In this document: piece by piece, positions 8,492-16,638 of the stretch
How the letters are laid out: each line of letters starts with the position of its first letter
Position numbering within the stretch: the stretch's first letter is position 1
Made by a program: the position numbers and the translations under genes
The notes under the pieces: model-generated
Told to the model about the DNA's origin: nothing
Seen by the model: the letters and a program-made list of their open reading frames with translations, nothing else
Database searches by the model: none
Source of the DNA: Phenylobacterium montanum
Lineage (GTDB): Bacteria; Pseudomonadota; Alphaproteobacteria; Caulobacterales; Caulobacteraceae
Assembly: GCF_018135625.1 (NCBI RefSeq)
Contig: NZ_CP073078.1
Location: forward strand, 4,186,501 to 4,250,500
Length of the DNA stretch: 64,000 bases
Direction of reading: 5' to 3'

Positions 8492-9223
8492 TTGGCCCAC
8501 GCCGACACCCTGGAAAGCCCGTTCGAGGACTGGTCGCCGGACCTGCAGAAGGCGCGGGTCTATGAGCAGATCCTGCTGGACATCATCCTCGGCGAACTGG
8601 CCCCCGGCGCGCGGCTGGACGAACAGGCGCTCTGCCGCCGCTACGACGCGGGCCTCGCTGGGGTGCGGGATTCGCTCTCGCGCCTGGCGCTGGAAGGCCT
8701 TGTCGCGCGCAAGGCCCGGGCCGGGACCACGGTCGCGCCGCTGGACGTGATCGAGGTGCGCCAGGCCTATGAGGCGCGCGGCCTGATCGAGCCGCACTGC
8801 GCCGCCCTCGCCGCCGCCAACGCGGGGCCGCAGGACATCGAGGCCCTGCGCCACGCCTTCGACGGAGCCGAGGAGGCGATCCGCACGAACGACGTGCGCG
8901 CCCTGGTGGCCATGGACCAGCGCTTTCATGCCGCCCTGGCGAGGGCGGGGCGCAACGCCACCCTGGCCCGGATCATCATTCCCCTGCACCACAAGGCGGC
9001 GCGGTTCTGGATCTTCTCCATGGCCGACGACACCGAGGAAGAGCGCTTCGCCGAGATCGCTCATCATCGCGAACTGGCCGAACTGATCGCCGCCGGCGAC
9101 ATCGACGGCGCCCGCGACGCGGTCATGGGGGTGCTGGGCGTCTTCTCCGACAACCTCAAGCGCATGGTCGCCGGCGGCCCGATCAGCGGTGGTTTGGCGT
9201 TCCGGGGCGGGCGGCGGGGATGA
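8492..9223 (+). CDS. GntR-family transcriptional regulator, FCD (FadR-like) subfamily
   Basis: A 243-residue protein. A winged helix-turn-helix occupies about residues 20-80, with the recognition segment LDEQALCRRYDAGLAGVRDSLSRL and the wing GLVARKARAGTTV. A helical FCD ligand-binding domain follows (about 90-220), with VRQAYEARGLIEPHCA, a D-x3-H motif (MDQRFHAALA) and HHRELAELIAAGD, the usual metal/carboxylate-binding positions of FCD proteins. Members sense organic acids and repress catabolic genes. The TTG start is the first plausible codon; its ribosome binding site is weak. Likely targets are the divergent C69 gene and itself. A role in the RutA-like operon 1.8 kb downstream is possible but unsupported. 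Confidence 0.85.
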   Translation: MAHADTLESPFEDWSPDLQKARVYEQILLDIILGELAPGARLDEQALCRRYDAGLAGVRDSLSRLALEGLVARKARAGTTVAPLDVIEVRQAYEARGLIEPHCAALAAANAGPQDIEALRHAFDGAEEAIRTNDVRALVAMDQRFHAALARAGRNATLARIIIPLHHKAARFWIFSMADDTEEERFAEIAHHRELAELIAAGDIDGARDAVMGVLGVFSDNLKRMVAGGPISGGLAFRGGRRG

Positions 9224-9243
9224 GCGGATTTAAGGAAGCCGCG

Positions 9244-9894
9244 TCAACTCGCCGACGAAGCGCTAAAGACTGCCAACTGAGCGTCGAAAGCCCGCTTGAA
9301 AGCCGGCCGGGCTTCGCCGCGGGCGACATAGGCTTCGATCTTCGGATATTCCTGTAGCAGGCCCGAGTTCATCAGCCGGCGCAGCACCACCACCATCATC
9401 AGGTCGCCGGCGCTGAAGGCGCCGTCCAGCCATTCGGCGTGGCCGAGCCTGGCGGAAAGCTGGTCCAGCCGCTGGCGGACGCGGTCCTGCAGCATGGGTT
9501 GGCGCGCCTCGTACCAGGGCTGGTCGCGCTCCAGGATCATCGCCATGCCCAACTCGACGATCGGCGGCTGCACCGTTGCGAGCGCCGCGAACATCCAGGC
9601 GACGGCGCGCGAGCGGGCGTCGGGCTCGTCGGGCAACAGGCCGGCATGGCGCTCGGCGATATGCAGCACGATGGCCCCGGACTCGAACAGGCCAAGCTCA
9701 CCCTCCTCATAGGTCGGGATCTGGCCGAACGGCTGTAGCGCCAGGTGCGCGGGCTCCTTCATCTCGGCGAACGTCACCAGGCGCACGTCATAGGGCTGGC
9801 CCACCTCCTCCAGCGCCCAGCGAACCCCCATGTCCCGCGCCAGCCCCCGGCCGCGATCAGGCGACTGGGCGAAGGCGGTGATGGTGGGGGGCAT
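9244..9894 (-). CDS. Glutathione S-transferase family protein
   Basis: 216 residues with the two-domain GST layout. The N-terminal thioredoxin-like domain includes the cis-Pro strand PFGQIPTYEEGEL and the glutathione-gamma-glutamyl contact LFESGAIVLHIAER (about residues 68-82). The all-helical C-terminal domain contains AEWLDGAFSAGDLMMVVVLRR, equivalent to the conserved N-capping/hydrophobic staple motif. It is cytosolic. The catalytic Ser/Cys position near the N-terminus is not clear by eye (FAQSPDRGRG region). The gene converges on the GntR gene. Its promoter side faces the repeat-rich spacer before the TonB receptor gene. Confidence 0.85.
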   Translation of the reverse strand: MPPTITAFAQSPDRGRGLARDMGVRWALEEVGQPYDVRLVTFAEMKEPAHLALQPFGQIPTYEEGELGLFESGAIVLHIAERHAGLLPDEPDARSRAVAWMFAALATVQPPIVELGMAMILERDQPWYEARQPMLQDRVRQRLDQLSARLGHAEWLDGAFSAGDLMMVVVLRRLMNSGLLQEYPKIEAYVARGEARPAFKRAFDAQLAVFSASSAS

Positions 9895-9927
9895 GGGAGG
9901 GCTCCGGCAGGTGGAGCCGAAGCTAAA

Positions 9928-9989
9928 CCCTTCCCCCCTTGCGGGGGAAGGAGGAGCCCGCCCGCGCAGCGGGTGGGAGGATGAGGGGT
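9928..9989. repeat. Dispersed GC-rich repeat, left copy of an inverted pair
   Basis: Begins CCCTTCCCCCCTTGCGGGGG and ends GGGAGGATGAGGGGT, with an internal hairpin CCCGC-GCA-GCGGG. It matches the reverse complement of 10050-10108 over most of its length, with the internal hairpin sequence diverged. This is a typical intergenic element type of high-GC alphaproteobacteria. Confidence 0.75.
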
Positions 9990-10049
9990 TGCGCGGAGCT
10001 CTCCAAAACCTCCTCGCGGCGGCGCTGATCTTTCGGAAAGGCCGGCGCG

Positions 10050-10108
10050 ACCCCTCATCCTCCCGCGCCTTCGGCGCAGGCCCCTCCTTCTCCCACAGGG
10101 GAGAAGGG
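10050..10108. repeat. Dispersed GC-rich repeat, right copy of an inverted pair
   Basis: Begins ACCCCTCATCCTCCCGCG, contains the internal hairpin GCGCC-TTC-GGCGC and ends GGGGAGAAGGG. It is the inverted partner of 9928-9989, with about 60 unrelated bases between them. The pair could fold into one long stem and may act as a terminator behind the upstream genes. Confidence 0.75.
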
Positions 10109-10282
10109 ATTAGGCGCGCGCAAAAAACTCGCGGCTTCCGCAGCGATACTGGGATGCAAATGCAAATCGGGCTGCTATTTATGTGTCGATTAGACGCTCA
10201 TTGTCAAATGTATTGTAAAATTTCAGTCTGAATTCGAGATTGCGGAGGAACGAGCGCCCCTCCGTTCGAACGCGGGGGCGTC

Positions 10283-12685
10283 ATGCCGAGGAATCTTCGT
10301 TGTCTGTTGCTGGCTGGGTCCGCGGCCGCCGTTACCGCCGGCGCCGCCCGGGCCGCCGACGCGCCGCCGACGCCCGCGACCGAGATCGTGGTCACCGCCG
10401 ACAAGGCCGGCCTTCTGGAGCGCAAGCCCTCGTCGACCGTGTTCGGCCTGAAGAAGCCGCTGATCGAGACCCCGCGCGCCGCCAGCTTCGTCAGCGACCT
10501 GACGCTCGACCGCTATGGCATCCAGACCCTGGACAAGCTGACCGCCGTCTCGCCCGGGACCTATACGGCCAGCTTTTACGGTGTGCCCGGCTCGGTGCAG
10601 ATCCGCGGCACCCTGGCGGAGAACTATTTCCGCGGCTTCAAGCGGATCGAGGACCGCGGCACCTATGCGACCCCGATCGGCGACGCGGCCCAGATCAACA
10701 TCGTCCGCGGCCCGCCGACCCCGCTGTATGGCCCCGGCAAGATCGGCGGCCTGGTCGATTTCGAGCCCAAGACGGCGCGGGACGAAGGCCGCTTCCTCAG
10801 CGAACCCACCGGCGAAGTCACTGCGACCTTGGGCAGCTATCAGAAGAAAAGCCTGACCGGCCAGGTCGGCCTGCCGGTCGATCTCGGCGGGGTCCAGGGC
10901 GGGGTCTACGCCTATGGGGAGCTGGACGACTCGCACAGCTTCTATCGCGGCATCTATCCCAAGCATCAACTGGGCGAGATCTCGGCGGATTTCGACCTCG
11001 GCCAGGGCTGGACCACCGCCTTCGGCGGCATGGGCTATCATTCGACCGGCGATGTGCAGACGCCGGGCTGGAACCGGCTGACCCAGGCCCTGATCGACAA
11101 CCAGACCTATTTCACTGGGCGCAACACCTATCTGAGCGACCTGAACCACAACGGCCGGCTGGACCCGTCGGAGACCAATCCGCCCAACGGCTTTTATCCC
11201 TATACCACCGGCCTATATCAGGGCTATTTCGGCTTCACGCCTTCAGCGGATCCGCGCTTCGCCCTGGACACCGGGGTCGGGACCACCAAGCTCAGCCCGC
11301 GCACCGTGTTCGTCAGCGCAGCCGATTTCTCCCGCACCGGTACGGCCACCTACTACTACGACCTGGCCAAGGACCTGGGCGGCGACCGCTCGCTGAAGCT
11401 GCAGCTGTTCTATGACAACCTGAGCAACAAGCGTTTCGTCAGCTATGGATTTCCGGCCGACTATCACGCCTGGACCTTCGAATCCCGGCTGGTCTACGAC
11501 TTCTCCCTGGACGCCTTGGACGGGCTGGTCACCTCCAAGGACCTCATCGGCGCCTCCTGGCGCCACTACAAGGGCGAACAGAAGGAAACCTACGACAGCG
11601 GCATGATCGCGCTGGACCGGCGCGACCTGTCGTTCGGCCCGACCGCGACCGACATCATGGCCTCGCCCTTCGAGGCGGGCAGCGGCGTCGGCTGGGAGAC
11701 GGACATTCACAGTCGCTGGGACGATGCGGGGGTTTTCGCCACCAGCGACATCACGGTGGCCAAGAAACTGAACCTGGTCCTCGGCGGGCGCTTCGACAAC
11801 TTCTCGGCCACCTCGCGCGACACTGGCGTCTTCTCCTTCGAGACGCCGGCGACGGTGAGCGCGGGCAAGGGCAAGTGGACCTATTCCGCCAGCGCCAGCT
11901 ACCAGCTCGGCTGGGGCCTGATGCCCTACGCCACCTATGCCCAGGCGGCCGCACTCGAGGTGGAACAGGCCGGCAACCTGCGCCCCAGCGTGATCCAGGC
12001 GAACGGCTGGGTCTCGGGCTCCGATCTGTCCGAGGCCGGGATCAAGTTCCAGCTGTTGCACAGGACCCTGGTCGGTTCGATCGCCGTCTATCGCCAGGAT
12101 CGCACTGAGCTGAGCGGCCTGAACAGCGCCATCATCGGCACCCGCGGCAAGGGGGTGGAGTTCGAGGCCCGCTACCTGGCGACAGACAATCTCAGTTTCA
12201 CCTTTGCCGGCGACACCCAGCGCACCGAGGTCAAGGGACCGGATCACTCGGTGGTCTATCTGCCGGCCTATACGGTCGGCGTGCCGGGCGCGCAGGCCTA
12301 TGGCGGGGCCTATCTGACGTTCGATTTCTCGACCCTGCCTGGGCGACAGCATGACTATGAGGACACCCTGGTCCCGCACACCGTACTCAGCCTGTTCGGG
12401 ACCTACACCAGCGACCGGCACGGCTGGGGCCAGGCCGGAGCGACCCTGGGAGCGACCTACGCCTCCAAGACCTCGGCTCTGGTGCAGAACGCGGTGACCT
12501 ACCCGGACTACACCCTGGTCAATGCGTCGGCGTTCTATAAGCGCGGGGCTTACGAGGTCACGGTGAATGTCGATAATCTTCTCGACAAGCTCTACTTTAC
12601 CCCCGACCAGGACACCTACGCCAATGTCGGCGCCTTGCCCGGTCGCGGGCGAGAGTGGCGCGTGACCCTCAAGCGCAGTTTCTGA
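10283..12685 (+). CDS. TonB-dependent outer-membrane receptor
   Basis: An 800-residue receptor for energised uptake across the outer membrane. It has a signal peptide (about residues 1-24, cleavage after ARA), then a TonB-box-like segment TEIVVTA at 33-39. The plug domain contains VQIRGTLAENYFRGFKR and INIVRGPPTPLYGPG, and a long beta-barrel ends in a terminal Phe after WRVTLKRS, as required for barrel assembly. The plug motif RGP-P-LYG resembles siderophore-type receptors, but the downstream genes are not iron-related. It is the first gene of a cluster with an inner-membrane MFS permease and two RutA/RutB-like enzymes (gap to the next gene 9 bases), so the ligand is probably a small organic compound processed by them. 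Confidence 0.9.
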   Translation: MPRNLRCLLLAGSAAAVTAGAARAADAPPTPATEIVVTADKAGLLERKPSSTVFGLKKPLIETPRAASFVSDLTLDRYGIQTLDKLTAVSPGTYTASFYGVPGSVQIRGTLAENYFRGFKRIEDRGTYATPIGDAAQINIVRGPPTPLYGPGKIGGLVDFEPKTARDEGRFLSEPTGEVTATLGSYQKKSLTGQVGLPVDLGGVQGGVYAYGELDDSHSFYRGIYPKHQLGEISADFDLGQGWTTAFGGMGYHSTGDVQTPGWNRLTQALIDNQTYFTGRNTYLSDLNHNGRLDPSETNPPNGFYPYTTGLYQGYFGFTPSADPRFALDTGVGTTKLSPRTVFVSAADFSRTGTATYYYDLAKDLGGDRSLKLQLFYDNLSNKRFVSYGFPADYHAWTFESRLVYDFSLDALDGLVTSKDLIGASWRHYKGEQKETYDSGMIALDRRDLSFGPTATDIMASPFEAGSGVGWETDIHSRWDDAGVFATSDITVAKKLNLVLGGRFDNFSATSRDTGVFSFETPATVSAGKGKWTYSASASYQLGWGLMPYATYAQAAALEVEQAGNLRPSVIQANGWVSGSDLSEAGIKFQLLHRTLVGSIAVYRQDRTELSGLNSAIIGTRGKGVEFEARYLATDNLSFTFAGDTQRTEVKGPDHSVVYLPAYTVGVPGAQAYGGAYLTFDFSTLPGRQHDYEDTLVPHTVLSLFGTYTSDRHGWGQAGATLGATYASKTSALVQNAVTYPDYTLVNASAFYKRGAYEVTVNVDNLLDKLYFTPDQDTYANVGALPGRGREWRVTLKRSF

Positions 12686-12694
12686 GTTCAGCCC

Positions 12695-14023
12695 GTGCCC
12701 CAGTCTCAGACCCGCCTGTTCATGCCCTTCACCAGCGCCGCCTGGCGGCCCTGGGTGCTGCTGGGCGTGTTCAGCCTGACCGGCTTTTTGATCAACGCCG
12801 CGACCTTCAACTCCCTGGGCGTGGTGCTGCCCAAGATGGTGGCCGACGAGGGCTGGAACTGGCGCGAAGCCGGCGAGGGGTTCACGCTTCTGGGCGCGGC
12901 CTGCGGCTTTTCCTCCTTCGCGCCGGCCTTCCTGATCCGGCGGGCCGGGGTGCGGGTCACGCTTGTGCTGGGCGCGGTGGTGATGGCCGGAGGCTTCGCC
13001 GCCCTGGCCCTGGCCCATGGCCTGACGCCATACTTCATCGGCGCGGCGCTCTGCGGCGTCGGTTACCAGATGATGTCGCTGATCCCGGCCACTCATGTGC
13101 TGGCGGCGATCTTCCCGCACCGTGCGCGGCCGTTCGGCATCTATTTCACCGCCTGCGCCCTCGGCGGCGTGGCCGGCCCGTGGATGGCCGAAGCGGCCCT
13201 GACCGGGTTCCACGACCAGTGGCGGCTGTTCTGGCAGATCCTGGTCCTGGTCTCCCTGGCCCTTGGCCTCGTCAGCGCCGCCCTGGCCGGCAGCCGCCGC
13301 TGGCTGGCCCAGGCCTCGGAGCGCACCGACCGCGAGGTGGCGGTCGAGGTCGCCGCCCCGCAGCGCCTCGGGGTCTATCGCACGGCGGTCGACTGGACGG
13401 TGAAGCAGGCCGTGCGCACCCCTCAGTTCTATGTGCTGCTGGCCGCCTATTTCGGCCACCTATTCGTCGGGGTCTCGGTGGCCAGCCTCGCCGTCGCCCA
13501 CCTGACCGAGCGCCATGTGGCCATGACTGTGGCGGTGGCCATGCTCAGCGTCGAGGCGCTGGCCCAGATGGTCGGTCGGGCGATCGGCGGCGTGGTCGGC
13601 GAGCGGGTCGAGCCGCGTCTCCTCCTGATCGCAGCCCTGGCTTCTCTGACCGTCGGCGCCGGCGCCCTCAGCATCGCCCACACCTATGCGACCATGCTGG
13701 TCTTCGCCGTGGGAAGCGGGATAGGCTTCGGCCTCACCGCCTTCTCGGTCACCATGCTGCTGCTCAACTACTTCGGCCGAAAGCACAACCTGGAGATCTT
13801 CTCCCTGACCTGCCTGATCGGCGGGGTCTCGGCCCTGGGCTCGACCATCGGCGGCGCCCTGCGCGACGCCAGCGGCGGCTTTTCCTCGACCTTCGAGATC
13901 TATGCCGGGGTGATCGCCGTGATCCTTCTCGGCGCGGTCCTGATGCGTCCGCCGCGGATGGGTGGCGGCCCGCGCAGCGCGCCCGCCGTTGGCCAGGCCG
14001 GACTGGCTCAGGACCATGCCTAG
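12695..14023 (+). CDS. MFS transporter
   Basis: 442 residues with about 12 hydrophobic segments in two halves, separated by a charged loop (residues ~205-235: ASERTDREVAVEV). The first helix (WVLLGVFSLTGFLINAATFNSLGVVLPKMV) and the GxGxGxxxT-like stretch AVGSGIGFGLTAF in the second half fit the oxalate/formate-antiporter or monocarboxylate-type major facilitator subgroup. The likely role is inner-membrane transport of the compound admitted by the receptor encoded just upstream. The GTG at 12695 is the first start; the ATG at 12722 would remove nine residues and is equally compatible. The end overlaps the RutA-like gene by eight bases. Confidence 0.87.
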   Translation: MPQSQTRLFMPFTSAAWRPWVLLGVFSLTGFLINAATFNSLGVVLPKMVADEGWNWREAGEGFTLLGAACGFSSFAPAFLIRRAGVRVTLVLGAVVMAGGFAALALAHGLTPYFIGAALCGVGYQMMSLIPATHVLAAIFPHRARPFGIYFTACALGGVAGPWMAEAALTGFHDQWRLFWQILVLVSLALGLVSAALAGSRRWLAQASERTDREVAVEVAAPQRLGVYRTAVDWTVKQAVRTPQFYVLLAAYFGHLFVGVSVASLAVAHLTERHVAMTVAVAMLSVEALAQMVGRAIGGVVGERVEPRLLLIAALASLTVGAGALSIAHTYATMLVFAVGSGIGFGLTAFSVTMLLLNYFGRKHNLEIFSLTCLIGGVSALGSTIGGALRDASGGFSSTFEIYAGVIAVILLGAVLMRPPRMGGGPRSAPAVGQAGLAQDHA

Positions 14024-15074
14024 CCCTTCCAGCCACAAGGATTTCGGCGTCTTCCTGCCGGTGGCCAATGGCGGGTGGATCGTCTCCGAAACCACCCCGC
14101 CGCTCGACGGCCTCTGGCCGCAGAATCTCGCGGCCGCCCAGGCGGCCGACGCCATCGGCCTCGACTTTGTCATGTCCATGGGCAAGTGGCGCGGCTTCGG
14201 CGGGGCCACCAACCACTGGGGCGTCTCGCTGGAATCCATCACCCTGATGGCCGCCATCGCCCAGGCGACCAAGCATGCGAAGGTCTGGGCCACCGCCCAC
14301 GCCCTGCTGCACAATCCGGCGGTCACGGCCAAGATGATCGCCACCCTGGACCACATCTCCGGCGGCCGGGCCGGCTTGAACATCGTCGCCGGCGCCTACC
14401 GCGAAGAGTTCGAGCAGATGGGCGCCTGGGACGACGCCCTGACCCACGATGCGCGCTACGACCTGGCCGAGGAATGGACCACGATCGTCAAGCGCCTGTG
14501 GGTCGAGCCCAGCGTCGATTTCCACGGCCGCTGGTTCCAGATGCACGGCTGCGTCTCCGATCCCAAGCCGCTGGCCCAGCCCCGGCCGGGCCTGATCTGC
14601 GCCGGCATGTCAGACCGTGGCTTCGAATTCGCCGTGCGCCACGCCGACGCCGTGTTCATCGGCGGGCGGGACCTGGACGAGCACCGCGACCACAGCCGCC
14701 GCGCCAAGGCGGTGGCCGAGGCCCATGGGGGCGCCCTGCGCACATACGCCATGTGCACCATCGTCCATGCCGGAAGTGACGCAGCGGCGGAAGCCTTGGC
14801 GCAGCGCTACGCTGACGGCGCCGACATGGGCGCCATCACCAGCATCCTTCGAAGCTGGGGGGCGCCGGCCGACCAGCTCGACGCCCTGGCGCGCGCCCAG
14901 GGCGCCTTCATGACCCAGACCGTGGTCGGCTCGCCCGCGACCTGCGCCGAGAGGACCGCCCACTTCCTCGACTATTGCGAGTTGGACGGGCTGATGCTCA
15001 TCTTTCCCGACTATGGCGAGGGCTTGAGCATGTTCGGCGCGGAGATATTGCCCCGGCTCAGGGCCGGCGGATGA
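14016..15074 (+). CDS. RutA-like flavin-dependent monooxygenase (luciferase family)
   Basis: 352 residues of the bacterial luciferase-like, FMNH2-dependent group. Key stretches match RutA, the pyrimidine oxygenase: DFGVFLPVANGGWI near the N-terminus, FVMSMGKWRGFGG (about residues 50-62), a TKHAKVWATAHA strand, ISGGRAGLNIVAG (about 112-124), and AGMSDRGFEFA. RutA cleaves the uracil ring with a flavin-N5-peroxide and releases ureidoacrylate. A paralogue would attack an amide or related bond of another substrate. No flavin reductase (RutF) gene lies in the operon, so reduced FMN must come from elsewhere. The ATG overlaps the MFS stop and the stop overlaps the amidohydrolase start (ATGA), arguing for one pathway. 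Confidence 0.85.
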   Translation: MPSPSSHKDFGVFLPVANGGWIVSETTPPLDGLWPQNLAAAQAADAIGLDFVMSMGKWRGFGGATNHWGVSLESITLMAAIAQATKHAKVWATAHALLHNPAVTAKMIATLDHISGGRAGLNIVAGAYREEFEQMGAWDDALTHDARYDLAEEWTTIVKRLWVEPSVDFHGRWFQMHGCVSDPKPLAQPRPGLICAGMSDRGFEFAVRHADAVFIGGRDLDEHRDHSRRAKAVAEAHGGALRTYAMCTIVHAGSDAAAEALAQRYADGADMGAITSILRSWGAPADQLDALARAQGAFMTQTVVGSPATCAERTAHFLDYCELDGLMLIFPDYGEGLSMFGAEILPRLRAGG

Positions 15075-15718
15075 GCGGCGCGGAGGGGCTCGCCGCCTGG
15101 ATCGCGCCGCGGCGGACCGCCCTGGTCATCGTCGACTTTCAAGTCGATTTCGCCTCGCCCGAGGGCAAGCTGGCCGAATGGGGCGCGGACCTGTCCGGAG
15201 CGCCCGTCGCCATGGCCGCGGCCGAGCGCCTGGCCAAGGCGGCGCGCAGGGCGGGCGCCCCGGTCGCCTTTGTCGGGATGGAGACTACGGCCGAGGCGGA
15301 TTCGCCAGCCTGGGCCGAGCGCATCCGCCGCCGCGGCGGCGACCCGCAGATCGACCTCGCCCTCTGCCGCCGGGGCGAGCCTGGTTCTGCCTTCGTCGGG
15401 CCTCTGCCCCAGGATGGCGACCTCGTCATCCGCAAGACCCGCTTCAGCGGGTTTCACGGCACGGCCCTGGACGCCGAGCTGCGCGGGCGGGGGATCGACA
15501 CCCTGGTGGTCTGCGGCATGACCACCGAGTGCTGCGTCGACTGCACGGTGCGCGACGCCTATCACCTGGACTACCAGGTGTTCCTGGCCGCAGACGCCTG
15601 CGCCGCCTACGAGCCGGACCTGCATGCGGGCGCGCTCAAAAGCCTGGACCTCAGCTGCGCCATCCTGGTGACCGCCGACCAGGTCGCCAAGGCCTGGGGC
15701 CGGCCGCTTCAGTCCTGA
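15071..15718 (+). CDS. Isochorismatase-family cysteine hydrolase, RutB-like
   Basis: 215 residues with the family catalytic triad: Asp22 (VIVDFQ), Lys122 (IRKTRFSGF) and Cys155 (TTECCVDCT), with the cis-peptide segment CGMTTE just before it and RDAYHLDYQV after. RutB of this family hydrolyses ureidoacrylate to aminoacrylate and carbamate; other members are N-carbamoylsarcosine amidases or biuret hydrolases. Placed directly after a RutA-like gene with overlapping stop and start, it probably hydrolyses the ring-opened amide or ureido product. The gene runs 10 bases into the convergent SDR gene. RutC, RutD and RutE equivalents are absent, so the downstream steps differ from the Rut pathway or are encoded elsewhere. 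Confidence 0.88.
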   Translation: MSGAEGLAAWIAPRRTALVIVDFQVDFASPEGKLAEWGADLSGAPVAMAAAERLAKAARRAGAPVAFVGMETTAEADSPAWAERIRRRGGDPQIDLALCRRGEPGSAFVGPLPQDGDLVIRKTRFSGFHGTALDAELRGRGIDTLVVCGMTTECCVDCTVRDAYHLDYQVFLAADACAAYEPDLHAGALKSLDLSCAILVTADQVAKAWGRPLQS

Positions 15719-16545
15719 TCGAAACCGGTCGAGAGGCTGACCGCGCGCCAGGCGGCGATCTCGGCCTGGAGTTGGGTGATGCGGCCCTCGGCATAGCCGA
15801 GGGCGTCGGCGCCCAGCAGGAGATGCACCGGAGGGTCCGGGTCATCGACCAGATTCAGGATGGCGGCCGCGACCTTCACCGGGTCGCCCGGCTCGGACCC
15901 GGCATGGTCGGCCAGGATGCGGCTCGCCGCGCGGCCCGGCCCGTCCTCATAGTCGGCGATGCGCCGGGCGGCCTGGACCAGCGAGCGGCCGGCATAGGCG
16001 GTGCGCATGCCGCCCGGGGCGACATTGCTGACCCTGATCCCCAGGGGCGCCACCTCCGCCGCCAGGGTCTCGGCCAGGCCCTCAAGGGCGAACTTGCTGG
16101 CGCAATAGATCCCCGTGCCGGCCCAGGTCGCCAGGCCGCTGACCGAGGTGATGCTGACGATCCGCCCCGCCCGGCGGGCGCGCATGTAGGGCAGCACAGA
16201 CTGGATGGCTGTGAGCGGGGCGAACAGGTTGACCTCGAACTGGGCGCGGGCCTCGGCCAGGCTGGCCTCCTCCACCGCCCCTACCAGGCCATAGCCCGCG
16301 TTGTTGACCAGCACGTCCAGGCCGCCGGAGGCCTGCTCGGCCCGGTCCACGGCGGCCTTGAGCGCCGACTCGTCGGTCACATCCAGCATCAGGCCCAAAG
16401 CGCGGCACGGCGCCAGGGCCTCGAAGGCGGCGAGGTCCTGCGTCTTGCGCACCGTCCCCGCCACCCAGTCGCCCCGCGCCAGGGCCGCCCGGGCGAGGGC
16501 GGCGCCCAGGCCGGAGCTCACGCCGGTGATCAGCCAGTTGGTCAT
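15709..16545 (-). CDS. Short-chain dehydrogenase/reductase (classical SDR)
   Basis: 278 residues with TGVSSGLG at 7-14 (nucleotide binding), NNAG at 81-84, the catalytic Ser near 133, Tyr147 and Lys151 (YCASK). Length and the VAPGGMRT segment fit the classical family. The residue after the first beta-alpha-beta unit is Arg/Lys-rich (TVRKTQ), suggesting NADP(H). The substrate is unknown. It overlaps the end of the convergent isochorismatase gene by 10 bases and is on the opposite strand, so membership of that pathway is not indicated. Confidence 0.88.
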   Translation of the reverse strand: MTNWLITGVSSGLGAALARAALARGDWVAGTVRKTQDLAAFEALAPCRALGLMLDVTDESALKAAVDRAEQASGGLDVLVNNAGYGLVGAVEEASLAEARAQFEVNLFAPLTAIQSVLPYMRARRAGRIVSITSVSGLATWAGTGIYCASKFALEGLAETLAAEVAPLGIRVSNVAPGGMRTAYAGRSLVQAARRIADYEDGPGRAASRILADHAGSEPGDPVKVAAAILNLVDDPDPPVHLLLGADALGYAEGRITQLQAEIAAWRAVSLSTGFDQD

Positions 16546-16638
16546 GGGCGGCTCCGCGCTTGAAACCCTGGCCTGAGGGTCTATCCCACCCCTTCGTCTT
16601 GGCCCAGAATCCTCTTCCGCCCCTTACGGAGTTTCGCA

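Larger units (their letters stand above)
9895..10282. other. Intergenic region upstream of the TonB receptor operon
   Basis: A 388-base spacer without a convincing gene. Its first half is a pair of inverted GC-rich repeats (9928-9989 and 10050-10108). The second half, roughly 10150-10240, is by far the most AT-rich stretch in this part of the window and contains a tandem GCAAAT-like repetition near 10155 and TGTCAAATGTATTGTAAAAT near 10202. It most likely carries the promoter and any operator of the TonB-MFS-RutA-RutB operon. I cannot assign -35 and -10 boxes with confidence. Confidence 0.5.

Noticed and set aside
8492-9223. The GntR regulator as controller of the RutA/RutB-like operon
   Set aside because: About 1 kb of unrelated sequence with a minus-strand gene and repeats separates it from that operon; the divergent C69 gene is the simpler target. 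Kept only as a possibility.
11243-13459. A 738-codon minus-strand open frame opposite the TonB receptor and MFS genes
   Set aside because: Same antisense artefact of GC-rich coding DNA: composition is skewed and no domain is seen, while both plus-strand genes are unambiguous.
15709-16545. The SDR gene as the fifth member of the RutA/RutB-like operon
   Set aside because: It is on the opposite strand and only overlaps the end of the hydrolase gene; a shared promoter is impossible and a shared pathway is unsupported.
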